Origin: Macrocybe gigantea
Taxonomy: Eukaryota > Basidiomycota > Agaricomycetes > Agaricales > Callistosporiaceae
Assembly: GCA_011319805.1 (NCBI GenBank)
Contig: SJRY01000143.1
Location: 418,780 to 482,779, forward strand
DNA: 64,000 nt
Direction: 5' to 3'
The notes below the pieces were generated by a model. The model saw only the letters and a program-made list of their open reading frames with translations. It had not been told where the DNA came from and did not search any database. A program made the position numbers and the translations under genes. Each line of letters starts with the position of its first letter. Position 1 is the first letter of the stretch. Below are positions 27,615-39,233 of the stretch, piece by piece.

Positions 27615-30600
27615 TTTTTTTTTTTTTTTTTTTTAAATCAACAATTTATATAGCGGTGCACGATGACAGTCCGCTTGTAAATACACACCGGTACCTACTA
27701 TAAATATGACGAGTCCGATCCAAACCAGACTGAAGGAGAATACATAGAGGGCTACACTGCCCTGCTCTCTCATGCCCGTGCTCGAGCTAAACAACTCAAG
27801 CTCGTGCATACTCACTTGCTTGAGCCCCATTCCCCAGCCCCGAAGGGCCGGATGTGGTCAATTCCATGTAAAAGGTCCAAAAGGACCTATAACGGATGCT
27901 GTCGCGAAGTTTGCGCTTCGCATAGTGCTCGATCAGTGCTTCGGTCACTGGTCCTGCTGCTTTAAGATTGCCTAGGTTGCCCCGGGCGATCTCCGCTACA
28001 GAACAGCAGTCACCCACTGCCTGGATCCAGGATAAAAGCTCCTGCCGCCTTGTTGGATGCGAGGTACTTGATAAACCAGTGACGCACAAATGCGTCGAAC
28101 TGGCGTTCAGTTGGCCTGTGCCAGTTGCGGCACTGAGTCATGACGTGGACGGAGTCTTCGGGCCCTCGTCCGCAAGAGCATAAGTCACTCTCCATGAAAT
28201 TAAACCGTGCCCGATACGCATCGATCGGGGTGTGGCCGCATGCAAGTCATGCGCAGTGAGCATAAAGCCCATTCTCTGTCACAAGCTTCATAAAGCCCAT
28301 TCTCTTCCAAGAGGGGCGTTCATAGGAATTTGGCTTTCCTGCCTCATGAAAACGAAACGTGGAAGCACCAATATATTTCTTGGTCCCAGAATTCTGGAAC
28401 CAAGTGCTATGCATATCATCGTCAGCCTCCTTTCGAAGGCTGTCGGTGGTATAGAGGGGACAAATCCCCAAGGGAACGACGAGGCTCCGAGCAAACTCGT
28501 GAGCTTCGACTTGTATTGTCCACTTCCATTTAGAAGGGACGTGCCAGAAATCAATCCGGCACTGCTCAGTTTCTGAGAGCCAAGCTTTCAAAGATCTGCA
28601 CAGTGCAATAGAATGCGACTGCACAGAGTGAGGATTGCAATCGATGATGCGATTGATTGCATTCATCGAGTCCAAAAAACACATGACAGAATTGACTCCA
28701 TCTTGTGTGATAGCCTTTTGGATCGCCATTCGCAATCCAATAAGCTCAGCATCGTTGCTGGTTGCTTTACCAACCGGTTGACGAATTTCAGAAACCAGTC
28801 TGCCCTCACGATACACACGCGAAGCGGCAACAGACTGCTTGAAGGGCACTTCTGCTTTCGTGGGCATGGAGCCGTCACTACTCACATAAGAGCAATCATG
28901 CTGGACCGAACACTGAACAAGTGTCTGATCCAGCGATACACGATAAGCTTTCACTGAGTCCTCATCTCGGCCAAGTAGCTTATGGATCTCAAAGCGACTG
29001 CCAAACTGGTCGACAAGCCGCCTGCCCGGGTTATTTGCATCAGCAAAATAATCCATGGTTAAAAAGAGTGGTGGTTTCAGATCCACCAGATCCTTGAGAG
29101 GGGACTTGAGTGCAGATCACTGCCTGTCCGATAGAGCAGCGAGATTTCTCACTGTAGATGGGTCGCCCCCAGCTGAAGCGGGTGTACTGATTGATCTGAG
29201 AGCATGTCTTAGATTGGAATTAGTGAGGCGGGCAGAGGACCCGACTTTCAACCTTTTGATGAACCTGCTGATAGGTTCGACACAGGCCATCGTCTCAGCC
29301 GCACCCTCGGGAGTGGTGCGAAACTGTCCATTGATCCAAATGCAAGCTTTACGCTGCATCTGGCGTAATTGTTTCAACAGTGCGATGTTATGCATGCTGT
29401 TGAAGTTCCATAATAAATAGCCATACGTTGCGATCGGATGCGCGCATGACAGGTAGAGGATGCGCTTCTGTTGAGGGGATAAGCCTCGGACAGAGTTGCC
29501 TAACATCTGAAAGGCTCTGGCCGTAGTCAGGGCCTTTGTAGCGTAGAAACGAACGTGCTCCTTAAACGAGAGGCACGCATCCAAGAAGAAGCCAAGGTAT
29601 CGCCAGACATCCTTGGGTCGAAGAGGGGTATTGCCCATGAACGGAGCAAATCCCAAGTCAATAGACGGACGAGGGTCCGCACTATTGCGCGAAAAATGCT
29701 GAAGTTCAGTTTTGTTGTGTTTTACAACAAGGCCGAAGTCAGTGAAGAGGTTATGTATAGATGCATAAGCCCTCTGCAGTTTCGGGACATTGTCCGCTGT
29801 GGATTTGGACTGAGCAATAATCAGTCCATCATCGATGAATGACATGATAACTGGCATGTCACCAGCTTTCTGATATAGTTTCAGCACCGGCGCTAAGTAA
29901 AGCGCTGACAATACTGGAGAGAGAGCAGAGCCTTGACCAACCCCAACGTCAGCGTCGAACTCTGGAGAGATAGCGCTGCACCAGGCATAGGAAGTCTTAC
30001 GCCCAATGAGATACGATTCGAAGAACTTTGACACTTGTCGTGCAAAGCCTCCATGTTGAAGAATCTTCACTAACATATGGTGGTTGAGTGAAGGGAAATA
30101 TTGAGCAACATCAAAGGCGATGACACTCGTTTTGAAGCCCCTAGACCATCCTTGGCGGATAATGTGGGTAAGGAAGACTCCGGCATCCTCAGTTGAATTC
30201 TGACGGATGCCGCCGAACTGTTTCGGATCGAATACAGCAAATTTGGTCGCTTCGTACTGCATATGTCGCGCCAGCATCTTCTCGACAAGCTTGCCGAGGG
30301 TATTCAAAAGCACAATCGGACAAAAGGCTTTTGGGGTATCATATGCAGGTTTGCCAGGTTTCGGAATGATAACGGACAAGCTCTGCTTGAAGTAAGAGGG
30401 CCAATGCCCCAGGTCTAAACATGCATTTGCAATGTTCAAGAAAAATGCAGCTATATGAGGGAACTTCACCAGCTGTTTAACATGGCTCCAAGACAGATGA
30501 TCTGGTCCTGGTGCCAATGTATTGCTACAAGGCTCCAAGGACTCTCGGAGTTCTGTAGCAGAGAAAGGGACCCAGTCCCTCACCGGATGCGCTTCGAGAT

Positions 30601-30890
30601 CGTTAAGGCAATCCAAATTAACTGCGCGATCAGACGCAGCGTTATAAGACTTATCAAGCACATTCCAAAGCACTTCGATAGAGTTGCATAGCTGTCCCTG
30701 ATAGGAGATAGCTTCGTAATCTGGTAAAGGTCTCTGTTTCGTCCACGCAGCTAGATCCCATGGACGACGAGATTTTTCGGCAACCTCTTTGATCCGCTGA
30801 TCAAAGAAAGCGCGTTTAGCATCTTTGACAGCTCGCCGCCAGATGCGATGATCTCTTTCAGACCGGGTTTGTCGGAAAGTATCAAGAGTC
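27615..30890 (-). mobile_element. LINE-G, 5'-truncated LINE with 14-bp target duplication
   Basis: On the minus strand it runs from within the ORF2 linker (about 30890) to the 3' UTR and poly(A), seen as a T run from 27615. The target duplication GACGTCGCACGGGC is perfect at 27601-27614 and 30891-30904. The empty site is preserved in the right arm at about 39720. The insertion is younger than the arm duplication. Confidence 0.93.
28010..30888 (-). pseudogene. LINE-G ORF2: RT, RNase H, zinc knuckle
   Basis: RT occupies about 29117-30670 (QYFPSL, GQGSALSPVLS, SFIDDGL), RNase H 28400-28900 (SSDGS, AELIGLR, FLDSMNA) and the knuckle CSCGRGPEDSVHVMTQC near 28150. Stops at 29117-29119 and 28247-28249 (a CGA-to-TGA change) and one or two more near 30680-30750 break an otherwise continuous frame. 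The endonuclease is absent through 5' truncation. Confidence 0.88.
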
Positions 30891-31091
30891 GACGTCGCAC
30901 GGGCTCGTGGTGGGGTCGATCGCCATCAGACACGTCAGGAAGTTCAAAGTCATGACTAACTGTTGCTGCTAATTACAGATCTAACTTGAGTGCATGAAGG
31001 CATGTATTGTGGCCTTGGGAAGTTGTCATTCTTTCTCACGATCCCTGTGTGCCTGTTGGCTGACCTTGTTTCAGGGTCTCGCGATCAGCTC

Positions 31092-32027
31092 TTTTTTTTT
31101 TTTTTTTTTTTTTTTTCAACAATTTATATAGCGGTGCACGCTAGCAGTCCGCTTGTAAATACACACTGGTACCTACTATAAATACGATGAGTCCGATCCA
31201 AACCAGACTGAAGGAAAATACATAGAGGGCTACAATGCCCTGCTCTCTCGTGCCCTGGCTCGAGCTCAAAGACCCGAGCTCGTGCATACTCGCTTGCTTG
31301 AGCACTGTCCCCAGCCCCGAGGGGCCGGATGTGGTCAATTCCACGTAAAAGGTCCAAAAGGACCTATAATGGATGCTGTCGCAAAGTTTGCGGTTCGCAT
31401 AGTGCTCGATCAGCGCTTCGGTCGCTGGTCCTACTGCCTAAAGATTGCCTAGGTTGCCCCGGGCAATCTCCGCTACAGAGCGGCAGTCACCCGCTGCCTG
31501 GATCCGGGATAAAAGCTCCTGCCACCTTGTTGGATGCGAGGTACTTGATAAACCAGTGATGCACAAATGCATCAAACTGGCGTTCGGTTGGCCTGTGCCA
31601 GTTGCGGCACTGAGTCATGACGTGGACGGAGTCTTCCGGCCCTCGTCCGCAAGAGCATAAGTCGCTCTCCATGAAATTAAACCGTGCCCGATACGCATTG
31701 ATCAGGGCGTGGCCGCATGCAAGTCGTGCGCAGCGAGCAAAAAGCTCGTTCTCTGTCACCAGCTTCATGAAGCCCATTCTCTTCCGAGAGGGGCGTTCAT
31801 AGGAATTTGGCTTTCCTGCTTGGTGAAAACGAAATGTGGAAGCACCAATGTATTTCTTGTTCCCAGAATTCTGGAACCAAGTGCTATGCATATCATCGTC
31901 AGCCTCCTTTCGAAGGCCATCAGTGGTATAGAGGGGACGACATCCCAGGGGAACATCCAGGCTCCGGGCAAGCTCATGAGCCTCGACTTGTATTGCCCAC
32001 TTCCATTTGGAAGGGACGTGCCAGAAT
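31092..32027 (-). mobile_element. LINE-H, 0.94-kb LINE 3' end
   Basis: It has a poly(T) from 31092, the common 3' UTR, the knuckle region (CSCGRGPEDSVHVMTQC near 31640) and the end of RNase H. The target duplication TCTCGCGATCAGCTC is at 31077-31091 and 32028-32042 (14-15 bp, edge ambiguous by one base). It is inserted in the left arm. Confidence 0.92.
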
Positions 32028-32337
32028 TCTCGCGATCAGCTCGGGTGTCTGTATGCCCTCGTTCGTTCGCAAACGCGGTCATTCCTCCGCGGATCCACAA
32101 TCGCTTCAAAGTAGTCGGGATGATCAAAAAAATAGTGAAAGTAACTGAACATGGCTCATCAAACCTTACAGTCCTGTTGATACGGCCCGTGCCTCATCGA
32201 CCCTGACTTGAACATCTGTTGTACTTCATCGGCCATAAAAGTGAATATGGTTTCCTTCCTTGGTCGTGGGAATGGAATTGCGCAGAACTTGAACACACCC
32301 TCTTCGGTTCGTCACGCCCACCTTCCTGCCTTACAAT

Positions 32338-32394
32338 ATGGCATCCGCAGAACTCTTCGCTCATGTTCAGAACCATTTCGACTCCATCCTAGAA
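32338..32394 (+). pseudogene. 5' end of a Zn2Cys6-like paralogue, truncated
   Basis: ATG GCA TCC GCA GAA CTC TTC starts a frame (MASAELFAHVQNHFDSIL) that matches exon 1 of the intact gene at 39233, in the mirror-image arm. It is cut after 19 codons by LINE-I. Confidence 0.65.
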
Positions 32395-32835
32395 CTTTGA
32401 CACTTGTCGTGCAAAGCCTCCATATTGAAGAATCTTCACTAACATACAGTGGTTGAGTGAAGGGAAATATTGAGCAACATCAAAGGCAATGACACTCGTT
32501 TTGAAGCCCCTAGACCATCCTTGGCAGATAATGTGGGTAAGGAAGACTCCGGCATCCTCAGTTGAATTCTGACGGATGCCGCCGAACTGTTTCGGATCAA
32601 AAACAGCAAATTTGGTCGCTTCGTACTGCATACGTCACGCCAGCATTTTCTCGACAAGCTTGCCAAGGGTATTCAAGAGCACAATCGGACGAAAGGCTTT
32701 TGGGGTATCATATGCAGGTTTGCCAGGTTTCGGAATGATAACGGACAAGCTCTGTTTGAAGTAAGAGGGCCAATGCCCCAGTCTAAACATGCATTTGCAA
32801 TGTTCAAGATAAATGCAGCTACATGAGGGAACTTC
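32395..32835 (-). mobile_element. LINE-I, internal RT fragment
   Basis: This is a piece of ORF2 covering the RT fingers/palm start (the CLDLGHWPSYF-equivalent region to the SKFFE region), without poly(A) on one side and cut by R on the other. Because both ends are internal, it is a broken LINE rather than a fresh insertion. Confidence 0.85.
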
Positions 32836-33772
32836 TGAAGTTTAGCCCCCCTTGCGGGGGAGGCTGCTAGCCCAGGCCCAGTCCTGTGATTGGACCGTTT
32901 AGCCCAGGAGCTTCGCACTCCGGCTTCAACTTAAGCAGTTACCTGGTTGTATTAGTCCAGGGTCTACCGACAGAGGAGTTAGGTCTCTCGAGCCAAGGAC
33001 TGGAGACTGTCCAGCCTCGCTACGGCCCAGCAGTGTCCGGGTCGCTACTCCGTGCCTGCCTTCCCGTCCCTCAGCAGATGGTTCGCAGATGCATCACGCA
33101 CGCGGATCCCCATCTGTCCAAGGTCTCTGTCTTGCCACATGCCTCCCAGACTGGCATCCGATATCACAGCAAGGTCCATGGTCCTCCCATGACAGGTTCC
33201 CACAGGGGAAGCCCTTGCTGAACGGGTCTGGATCTGCTTCCGCCTTTGGCATACTGCACGTGACTAACCATCTCGTGATTATTGCCAACGGCTCCCACTT
33301 AGACCGGGTACCCTGTTGCTCAAACGCCATCGGGTGGTTATCAGGTCCTTTCTGGTATAGTCCCTTATCCTTTCGGCCCCTACCTTTTAAGATCGGGAAT
33401 CATGTGTGGTCTGCCGGATTGAGGCATTGTCTGGCACTTACATCCCAAGGCCATTCACGCCAAGGAAAACCCGGTCACATGAGTTAGGGTCATGTGACAC
33501 TTGACCCACATAGTGGGGTAAGTCACATGTGTGACGCATAACCCAGCTTACGTCACGTGCCAGTTGCTTAGTCATATGACCAAGTCACCTCCCTCGTGGG
33601 AACAACTGCCACAGGGTCGTGATACTTCCTGCCCGCGTCACGTGGAACCAGCTCCGGACACTTCCAGATGCAAACCTGAAGATGCCACCTCCAGGACTAG
33701 AACCCGCGGCTTCGTGGCTTGCCACAGCCACAGGACTACCTGACTCGCATTTACCGCTATGCCAACCAGCCC
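32836..33772 (-). repeat. R repeat, copy 3, complete
   Basis: At 937 bp this is the most complete copy. On the minus strand it starts GGGCTGGTTGGCATAGCGGT (box A 33764-33754, box B 33704-33694) and ends with the GC hairpin and CTAAACTTC at 32837. It lies between LINE-I and the truncated gene at 33773, whose frame opens directly at the junction. No clear target duplication is seen. Confidence 0.75.
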
Positions 33773-35956
33773 TTTGCAAAGAATCGGCTCGATACACAAG
33801 CCTATGAACACTCCAATGAGCGAGACCACATGCTTGCAGAGATTTCAGACGTGAGATGTCACTCCTCTGAGGTTGAAACCGAAATGGTGAGAAAGGTTCT
33901 GATTATGGCCTCACATTTCTGACTGTAGCTTTTCGTTCATAGTCGCAATTGTGCGACGCGTTGTCTTCGATCCTAGAATCGAATGATGATGGGGCGCTAA
34001 CTTTTGGAGAAGCATTTCCAAGTCTTTCGAACGATACCTGCCAATTTCTCGATCACGTCCTGGCACTGCACGTGACTGCAGTAAAACGTGCTGTAAATAA
34101 GGCTGTGGCCAGCTTCCATATCGTCCCTGAAAATACGAGTAACCACGCATCAGCCCTCACCTCTGATGACATGAATATCGACACACAGGATCGGCCACGA
34201 GAAACAGGTGACACACATAACAGTACCAATATTGTCAGTAAACATTATTTGCAGATGTAGGCTTGCTCATTCTAAACAGGGACTGACACGCAATAACGAC
34301 ACTCAGGGAACTGCTACTCCTGTTCGTTCAATGGTAGAATTTCACTGTTCCAATCTGACTGTTCGATACAGTGTCTTGCAAGGCTGTCGCTCTGATCCTT
34401 ACAGGAGTTGCGGGAGAAGCAGGACTTTACATTCCTTTCAAATTCTGGAACTGGAACCACTTCTACCTCAAGGACTCCAAATAATCCAGTGGTTCATTTT
34501 AACACTCGAAGAGCGACTACGAATGCTCCCAGAAGTGGTATGTCTTATTCTTTCGCCATTCGACTTCTATGCCACAGCTGTATCACAGTTAGTCCCCAAC
34601 TTCCTCCTGATCCGGATCCATCTGCTACATCGAATGCATCATCGCGTCACACCGGAACCCCGCGTCGCACACCAGCTCCTCATAGTACAGCGACCCCACA
34701 TCACACGCGAACTCTGCGTCATAGAGGAACTCCGCATCGTGACCCACTCATTGATCCTTCATTTGATCATTCTGATGACTATGATCGCGATTCCAATGAA
34801 AGCATGTCCGGAAGTGAAAGCCATGGGGACGCCACATCTACTATGAGACTGCTCTTTCGTGAAATCCATGCGGCGCGGCGCGAGATACGAGATCTTCGAG
34901 ACATGTCATCTTCACCCGCAACACATCGTTCAAGGATCAAAAACGCTCTTGCTAAATCACCGGCGAAGCATCGCCGGTGAAAGACGTTGCAAACACAGGA
35001 CGCGGTAATTTTTAACCATAAATATCTGAGCTATGAATTAAATAATCTGGTTTCAGAGGTTGCTTCACACTTACATGAATACTTTGCTTGGAATTAAGCA
35101 TGACAATGACATCGTAAAGATCAAGTCCAGAATGATGGTTAGTGTGGCGGAAGTGGCTGCATTTGCCAATGGTGGCGCCATTGATGAGGAGGTGGCTCAT
35201 CATAGAACCGATGAAGGCGATGGAGAGGACCATCGCCATCATGTCAGAACTCCAGGCCTTTCTCCGCTGCGAATCCACTGGATGATCTGAAGTCAGACTG
35301 GAACATCTACCTCTCCCAGATTTTCGTTGATGCGTTGCACAAGAAATATCCAGATATCGACGCTTCGGAGGAGGTGCTTACTACAACTTTCTTCAGTCAC
35401 ATCGAGATGCTCAAGAAGAAATTGTGATGCATGGCTCCCCAAGGTGAAGAGACTCTGGAGGAGGCAGAGCAACGTGTGACCAGAGCAGGGATGCTAAACA
35501 CAAAGCCAGCAGACGCGACTCGCGTTGCGGCAAGGTTTTTCAATCTCCATTCAGATCTTATATGTTACTGAGATGGAAGTTTAGAAATATGAAGAATGGC
35601 TTCAAACCTGCCTCGAAGTGTATGATGCAGCACCTTCCGACAAGAAACCGGGTTGGGGCCAACTCACGAAAATTGTCGAGACTCTAGGACTTGATGGGAT
35701 GAGCTCAGATGAAAGCGACAACGAGACGGAGCAGCTTGTTATCAAACGTAGGCAGTGGCGCTCTGAGGAGCTGACCACTGTGATGCAATTTGTTGACAAA
35801 CATCGCAGGGCCAGGACAAAATATGGAAACAGGAAGCCTGGTCCCCCACGTCTGACGCGGATTCGGATAGACAGTGCGGTAAGTAATAAGCATCCCTCTG
35901 TGGAAATGCCGAAGAATTTTTACGATGGGCTTGGTACACGGGTTTGCCTTACATGA
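33773..35956 (+). pseudogene. 5'-truncated multi-exon gene of the GMSSDES type
   Basis: Coding blocks join across small introns. 33773-33886 (FAKNRLDTQAYEH...) joins 33943 (intron of 56 nt) and runs to about 34207. The block 34405-34537 (ELREKQDFTFLS) joins 34589-34976 (intron of 51 nt; Pro/Ser/Thr/His-rich, then FREIHAARREIRDLRDM). That joins 35059 (82 nt) with LLHTYMNTLLGIKHD, then about 35244-35424 (NPLDDLKSDWNIYL). A TGA at 35425-35427 follows. The last block, to 35956, has GLDGMSSDESDN, RRQWRSEELT and VEMPKNFYDGL. I recall this layout from expanded basidiomycete families of unknown function. The 5' end is lost at R copy 3. Confidence 0.5.
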
Positions 35957-36346
35957 TGCGCATGATGCTTGATGCAAAGAGCGATATGCTTATTCCAAAT
36001 CTGGACTCAATTAGGTTCTAGCTTTAATGATGGAATCTGTATTTAGTGGTGAAGTCCACCTGCCATACTTGCCCATAGTCATGGGGAATGAGTATTAGTG
36101 TAATAAAGATGTACAATCAATGCAATCAGAAATGCAGTAGAGGTACGAAGCCAAATGAACGCGGCACGTGGGAGCAGCGTGTAAGCATCGCAATGGGATA
36201 CGAAGGCCATCTTACCCTATGGACTCGCATTCTGATTTGGAGAGATTGCCTTTCATTATAATTAGCTGGCATGCACAATAGTGGGACAATATTCGACTTA
36301 TATTTGTTCATCGCAGGTAATTATGTCAAGACATTCGAATGCGGCA
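35957..36346. other. intergenic, no feature seen
   Basis: AT-rich sequence between two convergent genes. I see no coding frame, repeat or RNA in it. Confidence 0.5.
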
Positions 36347-37508
36347 CTAATCATCATCATCCTGATCGTCGTAACCCATTTCCTCCAGGTCCTGCAGCTG
36401 TTGCTCCAATGTATTAACCACGGCTTGTTCAATGCGTACCCTACTTCTTGCACGGAAGAGTTCTGAATGAATATGCGAATAGACGTATTCATAGTCATCG
36501 CGTGATGGAGCTGGTTCACTAGCCATTGCATCCCTGACCTTTTGAGCATTCCTGGCCATGCGAGTCACCATCATCGTCTGCTGTTCGTCTTCCTTGTCGT
36601 CTTTCTTTCCAGCTGGTGCCAATGAGCATCTTTGATGGCGAGATCTGCAGGAGTCGCATCGTGCTGTTCCAACAGTATATTCACAGACCTCACGACCCTT
36701 CAGTTTCTGACAGCGAGTACACTAATGCTGTTTTAGAGAATATTCTGATGGAAAAGCAGGAACTCACTCGGTCAGCTCCTTTTAACATCAACTTCTCACT
36801 CTTCTCCTTTCTCCTGTGGCCACGCCTTACAGGTACAACAATTTCTGGGAGATATCTGGCCTTTTTTCAGGCTGGCTCCTCGTCCGATTGATCAGAGGCA
36901 AATGGGTCCGGTGACGCGAGTGTTTTTCTCATCCGTTTTGGCTCAGTAATTTCTACATCGTCATCGAGTTCAATCAAATTCACCTAGTTCAAGTTCAAGT
37001 AAGTCACAGCTTTGTAAAGGAAAGACAGAAATACCTGTAGTTTATCTGCAGGGGAGCTGGCTCTGAGCTTCTGAGCTTCATCTCTAGTGCTGCAAGTTTT
37101 GAACTTGGACAGTCCACTGTCACCTTCACGCCTCTGCTCCCTTACAAAATATTCTCCCTGAGGTTTCTGATGCTCGTCCTTTTGCGCGTGAAGCTTGGCG
37201 ATATTCAGCATGAGTTCTTCACCCCATTCTAGCCATGACTCGGAGCCCTTTATCGAAGGTCCCTCGAGCTTCATTAACCATCGCAAGAACCTTTCATCAC
37301 GGCTCCCTACTAAACAGTCATAAGTGTCCTGGAGAGACATCAGTTTTGTTGCCCCGCATTGGTTCAAATGGCTCACCAGATACTCTAGGAACTTTTTCCC
37401 CAGATAACGTAGTCTTTGTCATCAGCAACGCCTTCGGAAGTGACCTCATCATGTCTTCCATGGCTTCGACTGAGCGTTGCAATGTCTTTCTCTGCTTTGC
37501 AGTGAGCT
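36347..37508 (-). pseudogene. Zn2Cys6-like paralogue, broken
   Basis: Three blocks join in phase 0. Exon A (37035 to about 37508) has the WLEWGEELM motif, also WFEWAGDLM in the intact neighbour. Exon B (36768-36983) follows an intron of 51 nt, and exon C (36347-36721) an intron of 46 nt. Exon C opens with CTRCQKLKGREVC..CDSCRSRHQRC (C-x2-C-x8-C-x8-C-x2-C-x6-C) and ends in a helical, acidic tail (LEQQLQDLEEMGYDDQ). A TGA at 36867-36869 interrupts exon B; the frame continues after it for 33 codons to the donor, so it is a secondary stop. The 5' end is unresolved: two frames compete at 37400-37524. The likely ancestral role is nuclear DNA binding. Confidence 0.6.
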
Positions 37509-37524
37509 CTGGAGGGCCCTCCAT

Positions 37525-37955
37525 GTCACAGGTACGTTTTGAGTTGACGCATGAGTGAGGACCAACAAGGGATGTTTAGAGTCACCCGGTCACGCATCGC
37601 TGTGCAAACTGCAATCAAAGGTTAATTGGACCCACATTGAGCATTACGGAAGACTAGGTGCAGGATGACTCGAGCATTCTTGCATTGAGGAGCTGCACAT
37701 CAAACCAGTGTGTCATCATCATATACCCTCAATGCAGGCCACCAGTGCAGGGGCGATATACGAGAACAAGGAGGCGAGCTCAGTGACGGCGCTATGAGCA
37801 TCACTCTCAGGGGACGCATCACTCAATCCTCATGCACCCAACTCGCTCAGCCTGCAGCTATCCAGTGAACCAGATGTAATCTGTTGATCAGAAATACTGG
37901 TAAACTTGATAGTGATACAAATTGAGACTAGTTTGCGAAATTTCTCTTGCCACTT
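37525..37955. other. intergenic region between the two Zn2Cys6-like genes
   Basis: No convincing coding frame. It would contain the 3' untranslated region of the gene at 37956-39233 and the promoter of the one at 36347-37508. Confidence 0.4.
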
Positions 37956-39233
37956 CTACTTGATAACCTCATTAAATTTGCCATTCTCGATTTTCCCCGC
38001 GATCTCTTCATATCTTTGTTTAGCTGCAAAGCATGCCTGTTGCGATGTCTCCATTATGCCTTGCCAATGATAAAACTGAGATTGTGCTGCAAGGAGCTGT
38101 GCTTGCAAAGCATCAAGCAAGTCATTCGCAACTTGGTCGATCGATGGCAGTTCTACCTTCGGAATAGTGGCCCGAGGATAGCGACGAGACCGCTTCACAA
38201 GTGGAGCACCACTGGTACTGTTCGCATCGCTCTCAGCTTGGCGCTTTGCAGACGAGGCGATGGGCAAAAAGATGCAGACATGATGATTGGTGCGGCATGG
38301 TAAGCACCGAATTTTGCCATCTTCAAAGAAGCACGGACATTCCTTTCTCGATGATTGGCAACACTTGCACTAAATCACATAATTAAAACAGACAGTTGAA
38401 ATAAAAGGCGCGACTTACAGCTTGAGAAGGTGAAACAAGAAGTCCACTTGTGCCGTTGATGGAGACCAGCTTCACATCTTGATCATGCAGTATATCTGGC
38501 ATACCAATATTCGATGTGTCCTTGTCAGAGCCATCCTTCTTTCTGCTCTTGCTCCCATCTCGAACAGTTGTGACGGACGGTTCATTGTTCTTAGCAGGCT
38601 TCTTTCGGGGATGAAGAGTCCGCTAAAAAACAAAATAATATATTGCTGTCGAAAATGAGAATTGCAGTCAATGTACCTTTTCGACCTCTACTCTGGGTGC
38701 CAGTGCACCATCATTCTTTTCGGCTGCCTTCTTCTGTACTGCCACCTCCTGCTCTAATCTGCGCCCCTCCTTCTCCGATGATGGCTGTACACTGGTTTCC
38801 TCTTCATCGGCCTCACCTATCAGAAGCATGTCGAGGACCTCGTTGTTCTCATCTTCGAGTAATCCCTGTTCAAGGGCTATAGCCCCTGTGATCAGGTCTT
38901 GCAAATGAGCCCGAACTTTCGGCATCAGGTCTCCAGCCCACTCGAACCAATCTTCTTCCCCTTGTTTGTCGAACACGTCGAAAACCTCTTGCAAATGCGC
39001 TTCATCATGCTCAGACCATTTATATGACATTTTATCTTGTATTTGCTACCAAGGAACACATCAGATGTGTCTACTATGAGAAATCAATTACTCACCAAAA
39101 TCTCGATTAAAACCTTCCCGATACTCTCGAGTTCCACCTTCGACTTCTCTTTCGAGGCGCGATATGTGGAAAATCGCTGCAGGATGGAGTCGAAATGGTT
39201 CTGAACATGAGTGAAGAGTTCTGCAGACACCAT
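37956..39233 (-). CDS. Zn(II)2Cys6-like protein, four exons, intact
   Basis: Exons (minus): 39233-39096, 39045-38677, 38622-38419, 38369-37956. Introns of 50, 54 and 49 nt all have GT..AG ends and phase 0, giving 374 residues. Exon 1 is an amphipathic helix (ELFTHVQNHFDSILQRF). Exon 2 has EDWFEWAGDLM and an acidic region, and exon 3 is Lys/Ser-rich. Exon 4 opens with cysteines at about 238, 241, 248, 259, 262 and 269, i.e. C-x2-C-x6-C-x10-C-x2-C-x6-C, the spacing of fungal binuclear zinc clusters. A basic patch (KRSRR) and a coiled coil follow. Cluster position and basic patch suggest a nuclear DNA-binding protein. The start ATGG (39233) is chosen because all joins are then open. Exon 1 begins inside the right inverted arm. 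Confidence 0.72.

Larger units (their letters stand above)
25027..32394 (+). repeat. left arm of a 3.1-kb inverted repeat (interrupted)
   Basis: After removing LINE-G (27615-30890) and LINE-H (31092-32027), the arm aligns colinearly, in reverse complement, with 39187-42292: positions in the first 2.6 kb sum to about 67,320 with the right arm. By eye identity is high, with many differences being CpG transitions. The inner end breaks at 32394 (GACTCCATCC) where LINE-I starts; the right arm continues there into the intact Zn2Cys6-like gene. The arm holds AT-rich sequence, the exon 25604-25740, and membrane-like coding remnants near 27359-27600. Confidence 0.88.
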
